Assembly: GCF_018494035.1 (NCBI RefSeq)
Contig: NZ_JABBFO010000013.1
Location: 1 to 64,000, forward strand
DNA: 64,000 nt
Reading direction: 5' to 3'
Origin: Rosenbergiella australiborealis
Lineage (GTDB): Bacteria; Pseudomonadota; Gammaproteobacteria; Enterobacterales; Enterobacteriaceae
How positions within the stretch are numbered: the stretch's first letter is position 1; the number at the start of each line of letters is the position of its first letter. The notes below the pieces were generated by a model. The model searched no databases, was not told the DNA's origin, and worked only from the letters and a program-made list of their open reading frames with translations. A program made the position numbers and the translations under genes. This document shows, piece by piece, positions 48,757 to 57,409 of this stretch.

Positions 48757-49043
48757 TTACTTGCTGCTGAACGTTCTGCACGCTGTCTACGCATTTCCTT
48801 TGGATCAGCAAGGAGGGGACGGTAAATCTCAACTCTGTCACCATCCTCAAGGCGGTCGGTAAGTTTAACGGGGCGGCTGTATACGCCGACTTTATTTTCC
48901 GTTAATTGAATATCCTTCCTCAGATCAAGTAGCCCCGAAGCCAATATTGCTTGTTCAACGGTACTCCCTTCTGGCAGCACGACTGGACGCAAATATTGCT
49001 TTTCCGGTAAAGCATAGACGACTTCTACTGCAATATTAGTCAC
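48750..49043 (-). CDS. rnfH: RnfH family Ub-fold protein
   Basis: 97 residues, GTG start. UPF0125/RnfH family, ubiquitin-like beta-grasp fold ([20 protein letters not shown]). Function unclear. Overlaps the end of ratA by 8 bases, the arrangement seen across the enterobacteria. Confidence 0.93.
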   Translation of the reverse strand: MTNIAVEVVYALPEKQYLRPVVLPEGSTVEQAILASGLLDLRKDIQLTENKVGVYSRPVKLTDRLEDGDRVEIYRPLLADPKEMRRQRAERSAASKK

Positions 49044-49470
49044 GGTAAACCTCGTGAGCCCGCTGACTGAATGCTTTGACCATATTATTCGCTAACTCTT
49101 TAAATATTCGCCCAAAAGCCATCTCAACTAGCATATTTGAAAACTCAAAATCGAGGCTTAGCTCAACTTTACACGCGTCGTCCCCCAGAGGAGTAAAGGT
49201 CCAACCGCCTGATAGCTTACGAAATGGGCCATCAACCAGCTGCATCGCGATACGATGGCTTTGCGTAAGTGTATTACGAGTCACAAATGTTTTACTGATC
49301 CCAGCCTTAGAGACATCCATCGATGCCGTCATTTGCTGCTCAGATTGTTCTAATATTTTGCTGCCAGTGCAGCCAGGGAGAAATTGTGGGTAGCTATCAA
49401 CATCATTAACGAGTCGATACATGTTATCAGCGCTGAACGGTACCAACGCTGAGCGAGTGATCTGGGCCAT
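49036..49470 (-). CDS. ratA: RatA, START-like/coenzyme Q-binding family protein
   Basis: 144 residues. Polyketide cyclase/START-like fold of the COQ10 family. In E. coli overexpressed RatA blocks 70S assembly, which led to its description as a toxin; related proteins assist ubiquinone use. Divergent from smpB. Confidence 0.92.
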   Translation of the reverse strand: MAQITRSALVPFSADNMYRLVNDVDSYPQFLPGCTGSKILEQSEQQMTASMDVSKAGISKTFVTRNTLTQSHRIAMQLVDGPFRKLSGGWTFTPLGDDACKVELSLDFEFSNMLVEMAFGRIFKELANNMVKAFSQRAHEVYRD

Positions 49471-49631
49471 AAGATTTCCTGGTCTGAAAAAAACAAGTTG
49501 ATCATAGCAGTTTCAGCAGGTAAACAGAAATGTCTAATCGGAATCAGCGTGCTAGAATAGCACCAATACTTAACTTTCTTACTTTAGGAAGTCAGCTACG
49601 CTTTAACAAAGTGGTGTAGAATAGGGATACT

Positions 49632-50114
49632 ATGACAAAGAAAAAATCCAATAAGCCGGGTTCCGCAACCATCGCAATGAATAAACGTGCACGTCACGAA
49701 TATTTTATTGAAGAAGAGTTTGAAGCCGGTCTTTCATTGCAAGGATGGGAAGTAAAATCCCTACGTGCAGGTAAAGCAAATATCAGCGAAAGCTACATCT
49801 TATTACGTGACGGTGAGGCTTATCTTTTCGGCTCAACTTTCCAACCGTTGACCGTTGCATCTTCCCATGTGGTTTGTGACCCTACCCGTAACCGTAAGCT
49901 GCTGCTTAAGCAACGTGAACTTGACTCATTGTATGGACGAGTAAACCGTGAAGGCTATACGATTGTCGCGCTATCTTTATACTGGAAAAACGCTTGGTGT
50001 AAGCTAAAAATTGGCGTCGCCAAAGGTAAAAAAGAGCATGATAAACGTGACGACATTAAAAATCGCGAATGGCAAGTCGACAAAGCGCGTATTATGAAGA
50101 ACGCTAATCGCTAA
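49632..50114 (+). CDS. smpB: SsrA-binding protein SmpB
   Basis: 160 residues. Starts with a basic tail, then [20 protein letters not shown] and the C-terminal [18 protein letters not shown]. Brings tmRNA to stalled ribosomes. ssrA follows directly. Confidence 0.98.
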   Translation: MTKKKSNKPGSATIAMNKRARHEYFIEEEFEAGLSLQGWEVKSLRAGKANISESYILLRDGEAYLFGSTFQPLTVASSHVVCDPTRNRKLLLKQRELDSLYGRVNREGYTIVALSLYWKNAWCKLKIGVAKGKKEHDKRDDIKNREWQVDKARIMKNANR

Positions 50115-50172
50115 TTTAGTTAAATTACTGGTGCAGCAGCGTATTTATCTGCTACACTGTGTAACAGTACTT

Positions 50173-50536
50173 GGGGCTGATTCTGGATTCGACAGGATTC
50201 GCGAAGCCCTAGGAGCATGCCGAGGGGCGGTTGGCCTCGTAAAAAGCCGCAAAAAAATAGTCGCAAACGACGAAAACTACGCACTAGCAGCTTAATAACC
50301 TGCTCAGAGCCCTCTCTCCCTAGCCTCCGCTCTTAGGACGGGGATCAAGAGAGGTCAAACCTAAAAGAGATCGTGTGGATGCCCTGCCTGGGGTTGAAGC
50401 ATTAAACTTAATCAGGCTAGTTCGTTAGTGGCGTGTCCATCCGCAGCTAATTGGCGAATGTAAAGATTGGACTAAGCATGTAGTGCCGACGGTGTAGTAA
50501 TTCTGGACGCGGGTTCAACTCCCGCCAGCTCCACCA
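50173..50536 (+). ncRNA. ssrA: tmRNA (ssrA)
   Basis: 364 nt. Begins GGGGCTGATTCTGGATTCGA and ends in the tRNA-like GGTTCAACTCCCGCCAGCTC plus encoded CACCA. The tag frame starts at GCA 50263 and reads ANDENYALAA before TAA 50293-50295. Pseudoknot regions match E. coli. The 3' end is the classic attachment site of P4-family integrases, and satellite remnants begin right after it. Confidence 0.98.
50514..50533 (+). repeat. Attachment-site core within ssrA (copy 1)
   Basis: TTCAACTCCCGCCAGCTCCA in the T-arm and acceptor region. Degenerate copies at 54235 and 57410 suggest it was the crossover region for successive insertions. Confidence 0.5.
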
Positions 50537-50582
50537 AAATTCTCCATCGGTGATTACCAGAGTCATTCGATGAAGTCCTAAG

Positions 50583-50615
50583 AGCCCGCACGGCGTAAGC
50601 CCTGCGGGCTTTTTT
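50583..50615 (+). terminator. Terminator downstream of ssrA
   Basis: AGCCCGCA and TGCGGGCT form an 8-bp stem with a 12-base loop, followed by TTTTTTG. Confidence 0.9.
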
Positions 50616-50661
50616 GTGTCTGTCGTTGTCCGAGAACATCCGGCTAAATCCGGTGATTATT

Positions 50662-50709
50662 AGTATACGTTTAGGTATACGGTAGGGTGTATGCCTAAAA
50701 GCGTATACC
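50662..50709. repeat. Integrase arm-type repeat, one direct and one inverted copy
   Basis: AGTATACGTTTAGGTATACG at 50662-50681, and at 50689-50709 an inverted relative ending GCGTATACC. They lie just before the integrase start. Related copies occur at 54163, 56476, 57338, 58270 and, partly, 60743. Confidence 0.6.
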
Positions 50710-50731
50710 AATTCATGAAGGAGCGGCCACA

Positions 50732-51144
50732 GTGGCACGGACAACACGCCCCTGACAAACACCGAAGTTCTGCGCGCAAAAGCGTTAGAGAAAGATCTAA
50801 CGCTGCATGATGGCGATGGGCTTTTCCTGATAGTGAAAACCAGCGGGAAAAAGCTCTGGCGTTTCCGTTATCAACGTCCGGTACAATGATGGGGCTCGGT
50901 GCCTTCCCTGCTCTTTCACTTGCTGATGCCCGAGGGTTAAGAGCAGATTACCTTACCTTATTAGCCTACGGAATCGACCCACAAATTCAGGCCGAAGTTG
51001 CAGAGGAAGCGCAGCAAATCGCACTGGACAGTATTTTTTCAACGGTCGCCGCTAACTGGTTCCAGCTCAAAAGCAAAAGCGTCACCCCTGATTACGCAAA
51101 AGACATTTGGCGTTCACTGGAAAAAGATGTATTCCCTGCCACCG
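50732..51144 (+). pseudogene. P4-family integrase, N-terminal remnant
   Basis: GTG 50732 with AAGGAG upstream opens MARTTRP and then runs into a stop. After one shift the frame reads TNTEVLRAKALEKDLTLHDG and GKKLWRFRYQRP, the arm-binding DUF4102 domain. After a second shift it reads MMGLGAFPALSLADARGLRA and the start of the core-binding domain up to DIWRSLEKDVFPA. The catalytic domain is missing; the sequence joins a primase fragment at about 51145. Non-functional. Confidence 0.75.
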
Positions 51145-52620
51145 GTGTTTGGCGACTGGAACGATGCGTTTATGCAGAATGGCGAGGAGGCGACGCGGAA
51201 AGCGATTTATGACGCCATCCGGCCACCGGCACAAAGCCCGTTCGACACCATGAGCGAGGCGGAATTTACCGCCATGAGCGCCAGCGACAAGGCGATGCGG
51301 GTGCATGAGCATTACGGCGAAGCGCTGACCGTGGATGCGAACGGCCAGCTTCTGTCCCGCTATGAGGCCGGGATATGGAAAATCATTCCACCGTCGGATT
51401 TTGCGCGCAATGTGGCCGGGCTGTTCCAGCGTCTGCGCGCCCCGTTCTCGTCGGCAAAAATTGCCTCGGTGGTGGAGACGCTGAAACTGATTATTCCGCA
51501 ACAGGCCGCCCCGGCACGTCGTCTGATTGGCTTTCGCAACGGCGTACTCGATACCGCCACCGGCAGATTCAGTCCGCATCATAAATCACACTGGCTGCGC
51601 ACGATGTGTGATGTCGATTTTTCCCCGCCGGTGGCGGGCGAAACGCTGGAAACCCATGCGCCGGATTTCTGGCGCTGGCTCGACCGTGCCGCCGGAGGCA
51701 GACCTGAAAAGCGCGACGTGATTCTTGCTGCGCTGTTTATGGTGCTGGCGAACCGTTACGACTGGCAGCTGTTTCTGGAGGTGACCGGCCCGGGCGGCAG
51801 CGGGAAAAGTATTCTGGCCGAAATTGCGACCCTGCTTGCCGGGGAAGATAACGCCACGTCAGCCACCATCGAAATGTTGGAGTCGCCGCGCGAACGTGCG
51901 ACGCTGACTGGCTTCTCGCTGATCCGTCTGCCTGACCAGGAAAAATGGAGCGGTGACGGAGCAGGACTCAAGGCCATTACCGGCGGGGATGCGGTCTCCG
52001 TTGACCCGAAATACAAGGATGCGTACTCCACCCATATTCTGGCGGTGATTCTGGCCGTGAACAATAACCCGATGCGATTTACTGACCGTAGCGGCGGCGT
52101 TTCCCGCCGCCGGGTGATCCTGCATTTCCCGGAGCAGATTTCCCCGGAGGAACGCGACCCGCAACTTAAGAACAAAATCGCCCGTGAACTGGCCGTGATT
52201 GTGCGCCAGCTGATGCAGAGGTTCAGCGACCCGATGACCGCCCGCGCCCTGCTCCAGTCACAGCAGAACTCCGATGAAGCACTCAGCATCAAGCGCGACG
52301 CCGACCCGACCTTTGACTTTTGCGGCTATCTGGAAGCGCTTCCTGAGCCTGACGGTATATATATTGGCAACGCCAGCATCATTCCGCGTCAGCCGCGACG
52401 CTATCTCTATCATGCCTATCTGGCGTATATGGAGGACCACGGCTACAGGAATACTCTTAGCCTCACCATGTTCGGCAGGGGGTTGCCAGCGATGCTGAAA
52501 GAGTACGGGCTGAATTATGAGAAACGTCGTAAAAATCAGGGCATACAGACCAATCTTACGCTAAAAGAGGAAAGTAACGCCGACTGGCTGCCGAAATGTG
52601 ATGCCCCCATAGCTAAATAA
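51145..52620 (+). pseudogene. P4 alpha-type primase-helicase, C-terminal part fused to the integrase remnant
   Basis: An open frame of about 490 codons from VFGDWNDAF to WLPKCDAPIAK. It holds the linker after the primase domain, an SF3/D5-type helicase with Walker A TGPGGSGKS, a second ATPase motif and the C-terminal origin-binding region. About 300 N-terminal residues, with the primase active site, are missing. The frame is open upstream to 50998, but that part is out-of-frame integrase sequence. The DNA is visibly GC-richer than its surroundings, which suggests recent arrival. The helicase itself is intact, so expression as a fragment cannot be excluded. Confidence 0.8.
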
Positions 52621-52627
52621 CCTGACC

Positions 52628-52654
52628 TGACCGGCAATCGCCGGTCTTTTTTTT
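52628..52654 (+). terminator. Terminator after the alpha fragment
   Basis: ACCGGC and GCCGGT form a 6-bp stem with a 4-base loop, followed by CTTTTTTTT. Similar hairpins follow the other primase remnant (54734) and occur at about 60685. Confidence 0.8.
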
Positions 52655-52672
52655 GTCTGCAAAACGGCAAAA

Positions 52673-52764
52673 GTGAACAGTAAAGTGTTCACTGTTCACC
52701 AACCATTTACCACGTAACAATATGAAATTTATAAATAAAATTACTCAGTGAACAGTGTGAACAG
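52673..52764. repeat. GTGAACA iterons, crr-like replication repeats
   Basis: GTGAACAG at 52673, 52748 and 52757 and its complement TGTTCAC at 52686 and 52693. P4 alpha binds GGTGAACA-type repeats at ori and crr, and crr lies near the 3' side of the alpha gene, so this fits a crr relic. Degenerate versions follow at 54771 and 56318. Confidence 0.6.
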
Positions 52765-52896
52765 TTTTTCTAAAAAAAAGTTTTTTTGCAGAAGTTAGCT
52801 CTTATGCACAGAGATAAAATCTCTGCGTAAGCGATTTACGTTCAGTACAAAATTTCTGCTATATTCGCGTCATAATCAATCTTAAAGGGAATTAGA

Positions 52897-53619
52897 ATGG
52901 ATACGACTCTGCTCAGACCGTTAAATGCAAATGGAAAAGAAAAATGTGAAAGCGCAATAAATGCATTACAGGGGGATGTTTCCGCCGCCGCTGCAAAGCT
53001 CTCAGTCGATCCACGACTGCGCCTTGAATACACTAAACGCATTAAAGAGATGGCTGCGGATCTCAGAGCTAAAGCGAACAGCGGCATCATCACCTGGGAA
53101 AAGGCAGCGCTGGAGGCTCAGGAAACCCGTAATCTGGTAATGGAGATAGTACGAACACGTAGCACGCCACTTGGACGGGCTATGGCTGAGAAATTGAAAA
53201 CGTCCGGTAAAACATTTAATGAGCTCATCGCCAATAAAACGGTTTCGTTGTTTGGCCGTCAGGCTAATTTTGTTAATTTATCGGAGGGACAGAAAAATCA
53301 GGTATACGCAGGCATTGTAGAATCTGCCGGTAGATCAAACGCTAGGGCCGATCTCAGAATGCGGCAACTTTCTACAGCTGGGAAAGGTCTTATCATGCTC
53401 TCTATTGCCATTTCGGTTTATGAAATTTATAACTCTCAGGACAAAATTGCTGAAACCACCAAACAAGCCGTAATAGTGAGTTCCGGTGTGGCAGGAGGTT
53501 GGGCTGGTGGAGCAGTGGCTGGTTTAATGTGTGGCCCGGGCGCACCTGTATGTGTTCTTATTGGTGGCTTTGTCGGCGGTGCATTAGCAGCCTGGCAAAT
53601 GGGGCGAATCTGGGAATGA
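52897..53619 (+). CDS. Unrecognised glycine-zipper protein (module copy 1, gene A)
   Basis: 240 residues, family not recognised. The first 160 residues are charged and mostly helical (KRIKEMAADLRAKANSGIIT). A hydrophobic stretch lies at about 163-177 (KGLIMLSIAISVYEIY). The end is glycine-rich (197-232: VAGGWAGGAVAGLMCGPGAP, then VLIGGFVGGALAAWQMGRIW), typical of glycine-zipper membrane-inserting proteins. There is no signal peptide. The stop is two bases before the partner gene. A broken second copy lies at 57469-57805 with the same partner. A toxin, pore former or phage-defence effector is possible, but this is inference. Confidence 0.7.
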   Translation: MDTTLLRPLNANGKEKCESAINALQGDVSAAAAKLSVDPRLRLEYTKRIKEMAADLRAKANSGIITWEKAALEAQETRNLVMEIVRTRSTPLGRAMAEKLKTSGKTFNELIANKTVSLFGRQANFVNLSEGQKNQVYAGIVESAGRSNARADLRMRQLSTAGKGLIMLSIAISVYEIYNSQDKIAETTKQAVIVSSGVAGGWAGGAVAGLMCGPGAPVCVLIGGFVGGALAAWQMGRIWE

Positions 53620-53621
53620 AA

Positions 53622-54089
53622 ATGGAATTATCGACTGCCATATCGTTGTCTGTTGTCACTGAGGCGAAGGAATACTCACAGACTCAATGCGATATTTTAA
53701 TTAATGGTAATAACACAGGTATAAAAGTCTCCGGTAAAATTCTTGAAGCCGCAATTGCCGTTGCTGAAGACTATTATCTGTTATTTCTTACAGACGACGT
53801 TATTTTTGAGGAAAGCCTGAATATTACTTTCATTCATTTGAAGATGGGTATTCTTGAAAACCTCGAATTGGGTGGTCAATATTCAACTGGATCCTTTGAA
53901 AAACTACACATTGAGCAGGACTCTGTAAATTTTCGTTTTATTGGCGATACGACCTGGACTGTGAAGATACTGAAGTCCCCCTCTTTAAGATTACCTTTCT
54001 CCGATCCTCGTGGAGTAACCCGATCTTCAAAACTAAAAAAATACATTGATATCACTGCCTGCCCTGCCCCAGCCCGCGCAGATGGATGA
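53622..54089 (+). CDS. Unrecognised partner protein (module copy 1, gene B)
   Basis: 155 residues, family not recognised. No signal peptide or membrane segment; mostly short alternating strands (VSGKILEAAIAVAEDYYLLF, then TDDVIFEESLNITFI). The end is RLPFSDPRGVTRSSKLKKYI. It shares the pattern DDVIxEExLxxTxI, GILExLxLGxxYSxGxFEKL and a C-terminal RLPF-DPR with the gene at 57808-58281. ATG 53622 has GGGA upstream; ATG 53616, overlapping the stop of gene A, is an alternative. Tight coupling and co-duplication suggest an immunity, antitoxin or chaperone role. Confidence 0.7.
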   Translation: MELSTAISLSVVTEAKEYSQTQCDILINGNNTGIKVSGKILEAAIAVAEDYYLLFLTDDVIFEESLNITFIHLKMGILENLELGGQYSTGSFEKLHIEQDSVNFRFIGDTTWTVKILKSPSLRLPFSDPRGVTRSSKLKKYIDITACPAPARADG

Positions 54090-54162
54090 TCGTCGCCAGG
54101 CATTAAGTGGCGCTTTGCTAATGGAACAGAGCGAGCGGTAAATAGCCAGTCCAAGTATCATT

Positions 54163-54182
54163 GGTATACGCTTAGGTATACG
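54163..54182 (+). repeat. Arm-type repeat (copy 2)
   Basis: GGTATACGCTTAGGTATACG, 70 bases before a degenerate attachment core. The same layout recurs at 57338. Confidence 0.6.
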
Positions 54183-54473
54183 CATGAAAGTTGAATTAGA
54201 ATAAATTCTTTTTTTCATTCGGTTACAACTAACATTCAGACTCCGCCAGCCCAATCATGGTTGGACAGTGACCAGACAGAGCTAGAGAAATCAAGCATTT
54301 GGACACTGTACCCAGACATCGACCAGACGATGATGGGACATGAAAGGATACGCAAAATAGCTGCGGCTCCAAGCGTAAGAAAAAAGCCTTAGACTTGGAC
54401 TGACCCCATTCCTCAAAAATCTCACCAAATATGACGGAGCAGTACCTTATATAAGTGAATAGTTCTTTTTGCA
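54183..54473. other. Junction region between satellite remnants
   Basis: No gene. Contains the att-like core at 54235 and a block (GGACAGTGACCAGAC ... GACCAGACGATGATGGGACA) that recurs in shorter form after 57426 (GGACAGCGACCAGACGATGA). Confidence 0.5.
54235..54254 (+). repeat. Degenerate attachment core (copy 2)
   Basis: TTCAGACTCCGCCAGCCCAA resembles the ssrA end TTCAACTCCCGCCAGCTCCA with a few changes and one indel. Confidence 0.4.
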
Positions 54474-54727
54474 GGGATACTTACAATTAGACCGATGCAG
54501 CTAAGACGCTACCTCTATCACGCTTACTTAATCTTTATGGAAGCGAAAAACTTTCGTGTAATCCGTTAAGCATGAAAAGCTTTAGCCAAGCATTAGAGAG
54601 CATCCTGCGAGAATATGGGTTTAAGTATGTCAGTCGGCGGACAAAAAACGGTATACAGATGAATTTAGACCTGAAAGAAGAGATCAACGGTGATTGGTTG
54701 CCGAAATACGATAAACCCATGTTGTAG
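54474..54727 (+). pseudogene. Second P4 alpha remnant (extreme C-terminus)
   Basis: RRYLYHAYLIFMEAKNFR, then after a frameshift NPLSMKSFSQALESILREYG and ending NGDWLPKYDKPML. It parallels RRYLYHAYLAYMEDHGYR ... WLPKCDAPIAK of the copy ending at 52620. It is clearly diverged and AT-richer, so it comes from a different, older element. Confidence 0.75.
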
Positions 54728-54733
54728 GATCCG

Positions 54734-54757
54734 AACCGGCGAAAGCCGGTTTTTTTA
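54734..54757 (+). terminator. Terminator after the second alpha remnant
   Basis: AACCGGC and GCCGGTT form a stem over GAAA, followed by TTTTTT. Same position and type as at 52628. Confidence 0.85.
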
Positions 54758-54770
54758 TACCCATAATAAA

Positions 54771-54935
54771 AGGTGTAGGATGATTGTTCACTCTTCACCC
54801 TTTAACAATATGAATAATATGAAGGAAACGCCAAAGGAATACGGTGTGTAGGATTTTTTCATAAAAAACTGATTTTTATTTTACGTTCAGAAAAAATCCC
54901 CTCATAAATTCAAACTGACCATAACCGATAGAAAT
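54771..54935 (+). repeat. Diverged crr-like region (copy 2)
   Basis: Begins GGTGTAGGATGATTGTTCAC, with TTCACCC and CTTTAACAATAT, and ends near CCGATAGAAATAGGATTAT. It parallels 56318-56480 over about 160 bases and, more weakly, 52671-52850. Confidence 0.5.
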
Positions 54936-55195
54936 AGGATTATATATATGAAAAAAATAAAATAATTAGCAACCACCCAATCTATTAAAAATCTTAAAAT
55001 TCAAATCCAATTGGAACGAATTAAGTGCATTTGATCTACATCAATATTTAAAACAAATATATATGATTTTATTGCCTTGCAGACCATTGGCGTTATGTAA
55101 TTAATAGATTATTTTAGATAATAAAAGCATCGAACCATAGGCCATGAACATTAATACTTTGATATTCAGATTTCACATTAGGGATAAATAACAGT
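54936..55195. other. AT-rich gap before the lysozyme remnant
   Basis: No gene or clear structure seen. It probably carries the promoter of the following pair. Confidence 0.3.
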
Positions 55196-55690
55196 ATGGC
55201 TGGGATAAATGATTCGCTTCCATTCAGCTCTTCCGGTTATAGCCAGTTAAGAACCCGCGAGGGTGTCCGATACCATTACTACAATGACTTGGGCCCACGT
55301 GCTGGAAATTGTACTTGGGGGATAGGCACGCTTGCTCATTTTGGAATTTGTACGGAAGAAGAGCTCAAACGACCGGTATCAAGCACTGACGTGAATAATG
55401 CATTGGCTAATGCATGTGAAAAAACTTGAGTAATATCTAAGGAGAAAAGTAAATAAACATCCTCTCACTCAAGCTCAATTTGATGGGTTAATATCATTTA
55501 GTTACAATGTATCTGATCCTTCACCTGTAATGGAGCTAGCTAACAGAGGTGATATGGATGGTGTTCGTAAAACTATGCTAAAATATGTTTATGTTTTTAA
55601 TCATGATAAAAATGGAAAAAAGTAGGACCAACTCGTCTGCTTCCCGCTCTCTACAGTAGAAGGCTGGAAGAGTCCTCTGCTTTTAAATAG
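55196..55690 (+). pseudogene. GH24 (T4-type) lysozyme, frameshifted
   Basis: ATG 55196 opens a 77-codon frame with the GH24 pattern: Glu in REGVRYHYYND, then Asp, then Thr in GNCTWGIGTLAHFG. It stops at 55427-55429. A shifted frame continues with LRRKVNKHPLTQAQFDGLIS and SYNVSDPSPVMELANRGDMD, and a third gives GPTRLLPALYSRRLEESSAF up to TAG 55688-55690. Two frameshifts, and a stop between them, inactivate it. Such lysozymes are common as T6SS or phage cell-wall effectors. An intact secreted-protein gene follows six bases later. Confidence 0.75.
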
Positions 55691-55696
55691 GGTTAA

Positions 55697-56149
55697 ATGT
55701 TGAAAAAATCACTATTAATATTGCTATTTCTAGTTTTTATATCCCAGCAGGAGGTGTTAGCTGATAGCGATAAAAACACTGACAATCGATTGGATCTTCT
55801 TATGGGAAAAAATACACATAAACAATATCGCGATTTTTTTGAAAAATTGAAGGAATCAGCTTTAAAAAATGATAAAAAAACTATTTCATCAATGGTCGAG
55901 TATCCAATTACTGTCACTGTAGGCCATAAAGAAATAGAAATTAAAAATAGCGATGAGTTCATCATCGAGTACAATACAATATTCACTAAAAATTTAGTAG
56001 GAAAAATAATTAATCAAAAATACTCCGATTTATTTATAAAAGACACTGGCATCATGATTGGTCAATCTGGAGAAATATTGTTTGGAGGTATATGTACTGT
56101 AAGTGATTGCAGTAAATTTCAAATAAAAATAATGCAAATAAATAATTAA
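55697..56149 (+). CDS. Secreted protein, probable immunity partner of the lysozyme
   Basis: 150 residues. Signal peptide MLKKSLLILLFLVFISQQEVLA, so it is periplasmic. The mature part has the pattern FFEKLKESALKNDKKTISSM, YPITV, then KNSDEFIIEYNTIF, typical of a small family of secreted enterobacterial proteins. AT-rich, unlike the core. Directly downstream of a broken lysozyme, so an orphan immunity protein is the simplest reading, based on context only. Confidence 0.6.
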   Translation: MLKKSLLILLFLVFISQQEVLADSDKNTDNRLDLLMGKNTHKQYRDFFEKLKESALKNDKKTISSMVEYPITVTVGHKEIEIKNSDEFIIEYNTIFTKNLVGKIINQKYSDLFIKDTGIMIGQSGEILFGGICTVSDCSKFQIKIMQINN

Positions 56150-56317
56150 AGATAAAAAACCAAGTATACTACTAAAGAATAGTAAAGATTTTTTGTGAAC
56201 CAAACATGAAAACACACAAATAACGGACAGTATTTAGGAATTTCATTTAAATAATTCTTAAATAATAAACAGCCCCCACCCCATTAACATTATCGAATCA
56301 ATTACATTCGCCACCAA

Positions 56318-56480
56318 AGGTGTAGAACGATTTTTCACTCTTTAACAATATAAAAAATTAAGAAATATCCATATGTGGAAAATGTGTAGGATTTTTTTAA
56401 AAAATAATATTTTTATTTTATGTTTATAAGATCCAGTTTATCAACTCACACTTTAGCCCTTGATAGAAATAGATTGGTAT
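56318..56480 (+). repeat. Diverged crr-like region (copy 3)
   Basis: GGTGTAGAACGATTTTTCAC, then CTTTAACAATAT, GTGTAGGATTTTTT and TTGATAGAAATAGATTGG; parallel to 54771-54935 in the same order. No primase remnant precedes this copy. Confidence 0.45.
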
Positions 56481-56493
56481 ACGTTAGGTATAC
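56476..56493 (+). repeat. Arm-type repeat (copy 3)
   Basis: GGTATACGTTAGGTATAC, one or two bases shorter than the others. Confidence 0.5.
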
Positions 56494-56733
56494 AATAAAA
56501 GTTGATGAAGCGACTTTTTAATACGTAAAATTACCATTATGTTAAATACGATAGGTTTCGATAAAATTTGCTATAACTCCCTATTATGCTTCTTCTCTCA
56601 AGGCCAGTTCCGCCTGACGGGCCTGGTATTCTTTGTATAAAATCTCCAGTCGGTTATCTAAATCAAGCAGCTCGGAGTCTTGATTGATGCCTTACGATAC
56701 TAGATTGTATCAATATCGATTTGTGAGACCTCT

Positions 56734-56829
56734 ATGGCATTACTGGGATATGCAAGGGTATCAACCAGCCATCAAAAATTGACGTTGCAAATTACGGAGC
56801 TAAAACCTGTTCTTGGCGAAGGCAAGTAG
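56734..56829 (+). pseudogene. N-terminal remnant of a serine recombinase
   Basis: ATG 56734 opens MALLGYARVSTSHQKLTLQ, the resolvase/invertase N-terminus with the catalytic serine in RVST, and stops at 56827-56829 after 31 codons. The rest is replaced by a toxin fragment. Confidence 0.65.
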
Positions 56830-56835
56830 GAAGCC

Positions 56836-56994
56836 AGGCTGACTATTCGTTATGCATCTTGCAAGGCGATTGGCTACGGTTTCCAGCGCGGGAATAACTA
56901 GCGGATCGTCATGACAAATGTGAGAATTATTATTGAATTTCAGCAATATAACGGCAACCCCTATTACATTCTCACAGCCTTCCCAGCTCTATAG
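56836..56994 (+). pseudogene. C-terminal remnant of a CDI-type (CdiA-CT) nuclease toxin
   Basis: The frame reads ASCKAIGYGFQRGNN, one stop, then RIVMTNVRIIIEFQQYNGNP and ends YYILTAFPAL at TAG 56992. The ending VRIIIEFxxxNGxPYYILTAFP is the typical C-terminus of BECR-type RNase toxin domains at the tips of CdiA and related polymorphic toxins. All upstream domains are absent. It overlaps the next gene, a CdiI-like immunity gene. Confidence 0.55.
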
Positions 56995-57298
56995 GTACAA
57001 AATTCAAAACTTCCACTTTATTGACCAACTGATTTTCGGTTATTTCAACCAGGACGCCGACATCATCAATGATGGCGATGATACGATTGAAGGCATAGTA
57101 CGGCTGTTCAAAAAGTCAGCGCCAGACTGGATACTCAAAGATCTCGTCGAAGAAGTTGATGATTTTATCTCCACCTATGGTGGCGGTGTCGAAGAGGAAT
57201 TCAGGAAACGATACGGGTTTGATTTTTCGCCTGAACTTTGGGAAACCACTGCTCATGAATTCCTGATAACAGTACGTCAGATCTCGTCAGAGAAATGA
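56933..57298 (+). CDS. CdiI-family immunity protein (orphan)
   Basis: Up to 121 residues. FIDQLIFGYFNQDADIINDG and then TIEGIVRLFKKSAPDWILKD match the CdiI immunity family whose members begin with FFxxYFHQDxD. The start is uncertain: the only near-cognate start in frame is TTG 56933, well before the conserved region, which begins about codon 30. No good ribosome site is seen. It sits directly behind a toxin tail, so it is an orphan immunity gene or a weakly expressed relic. Confidence 0.6.
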   Translation: MNFSNITATPITFSQPSQLYRYKIQNFHFIDQLIFGYFNQDADIINDGDDTIEGIVRLFKKSAPDWILKDLVEEVDDFISTYGGGVEEEFRKRYGFDFSPELWETTAHEFLITVRQISSEK

Positions 57299-57337
57299 GG
57301 TTTACGGGAGTAGATTTCCTGATGAGAAAAAATAATT

Positions 57338-57357
57338 GGTACACGCTTAGGTACACG
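57338..57357 (+). repeat. Arm-type repeat (copy 4)
   Basis: GGTACACGCTTAGGTACACG, differing from the copy at 54163 by one T-to-C change in each half. Confidence 0.55.
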
Positions 57358-57409
57358 AAAAAAACTGAATTAAACAAAAAGAATTTAAAACAATAAGTTG
57401 AAAGGTTTA

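Larger units (their letters stand above)
56150..56733. other. Decayed satellite stretch
   Basis: No intact gene. It holds the third crr-like copy (56318-56480) with an arm-type repeat (56476). Near 56590-56690, on the minus strand, is a short frame ending EILYKEYQARQAELALREEA that I cannot assign. Confidence 0.4.

Noticed and set aside
50472-50762. Minus-strand frame of 96 codons over the 3' end of ssrA
   Set aside because: Antisense to tmRNA and the satellite junction; such frames are often misannotated as proteins.
51082-52292. Minus-strand frames of up to 178 codons opposite the alpha helicase fragment
   Set aside because: Long frames are expected opposite GC-rich coding DNA; no recognisable motif.
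53499-53621. Upstream extension of the partner gene into the glycine-zipper gene
   Set aside because: The open frame continues upstream, but it overlaps the conserved C-terminus of the first gene in another frame; the start after the stop codon has the ribosome site.
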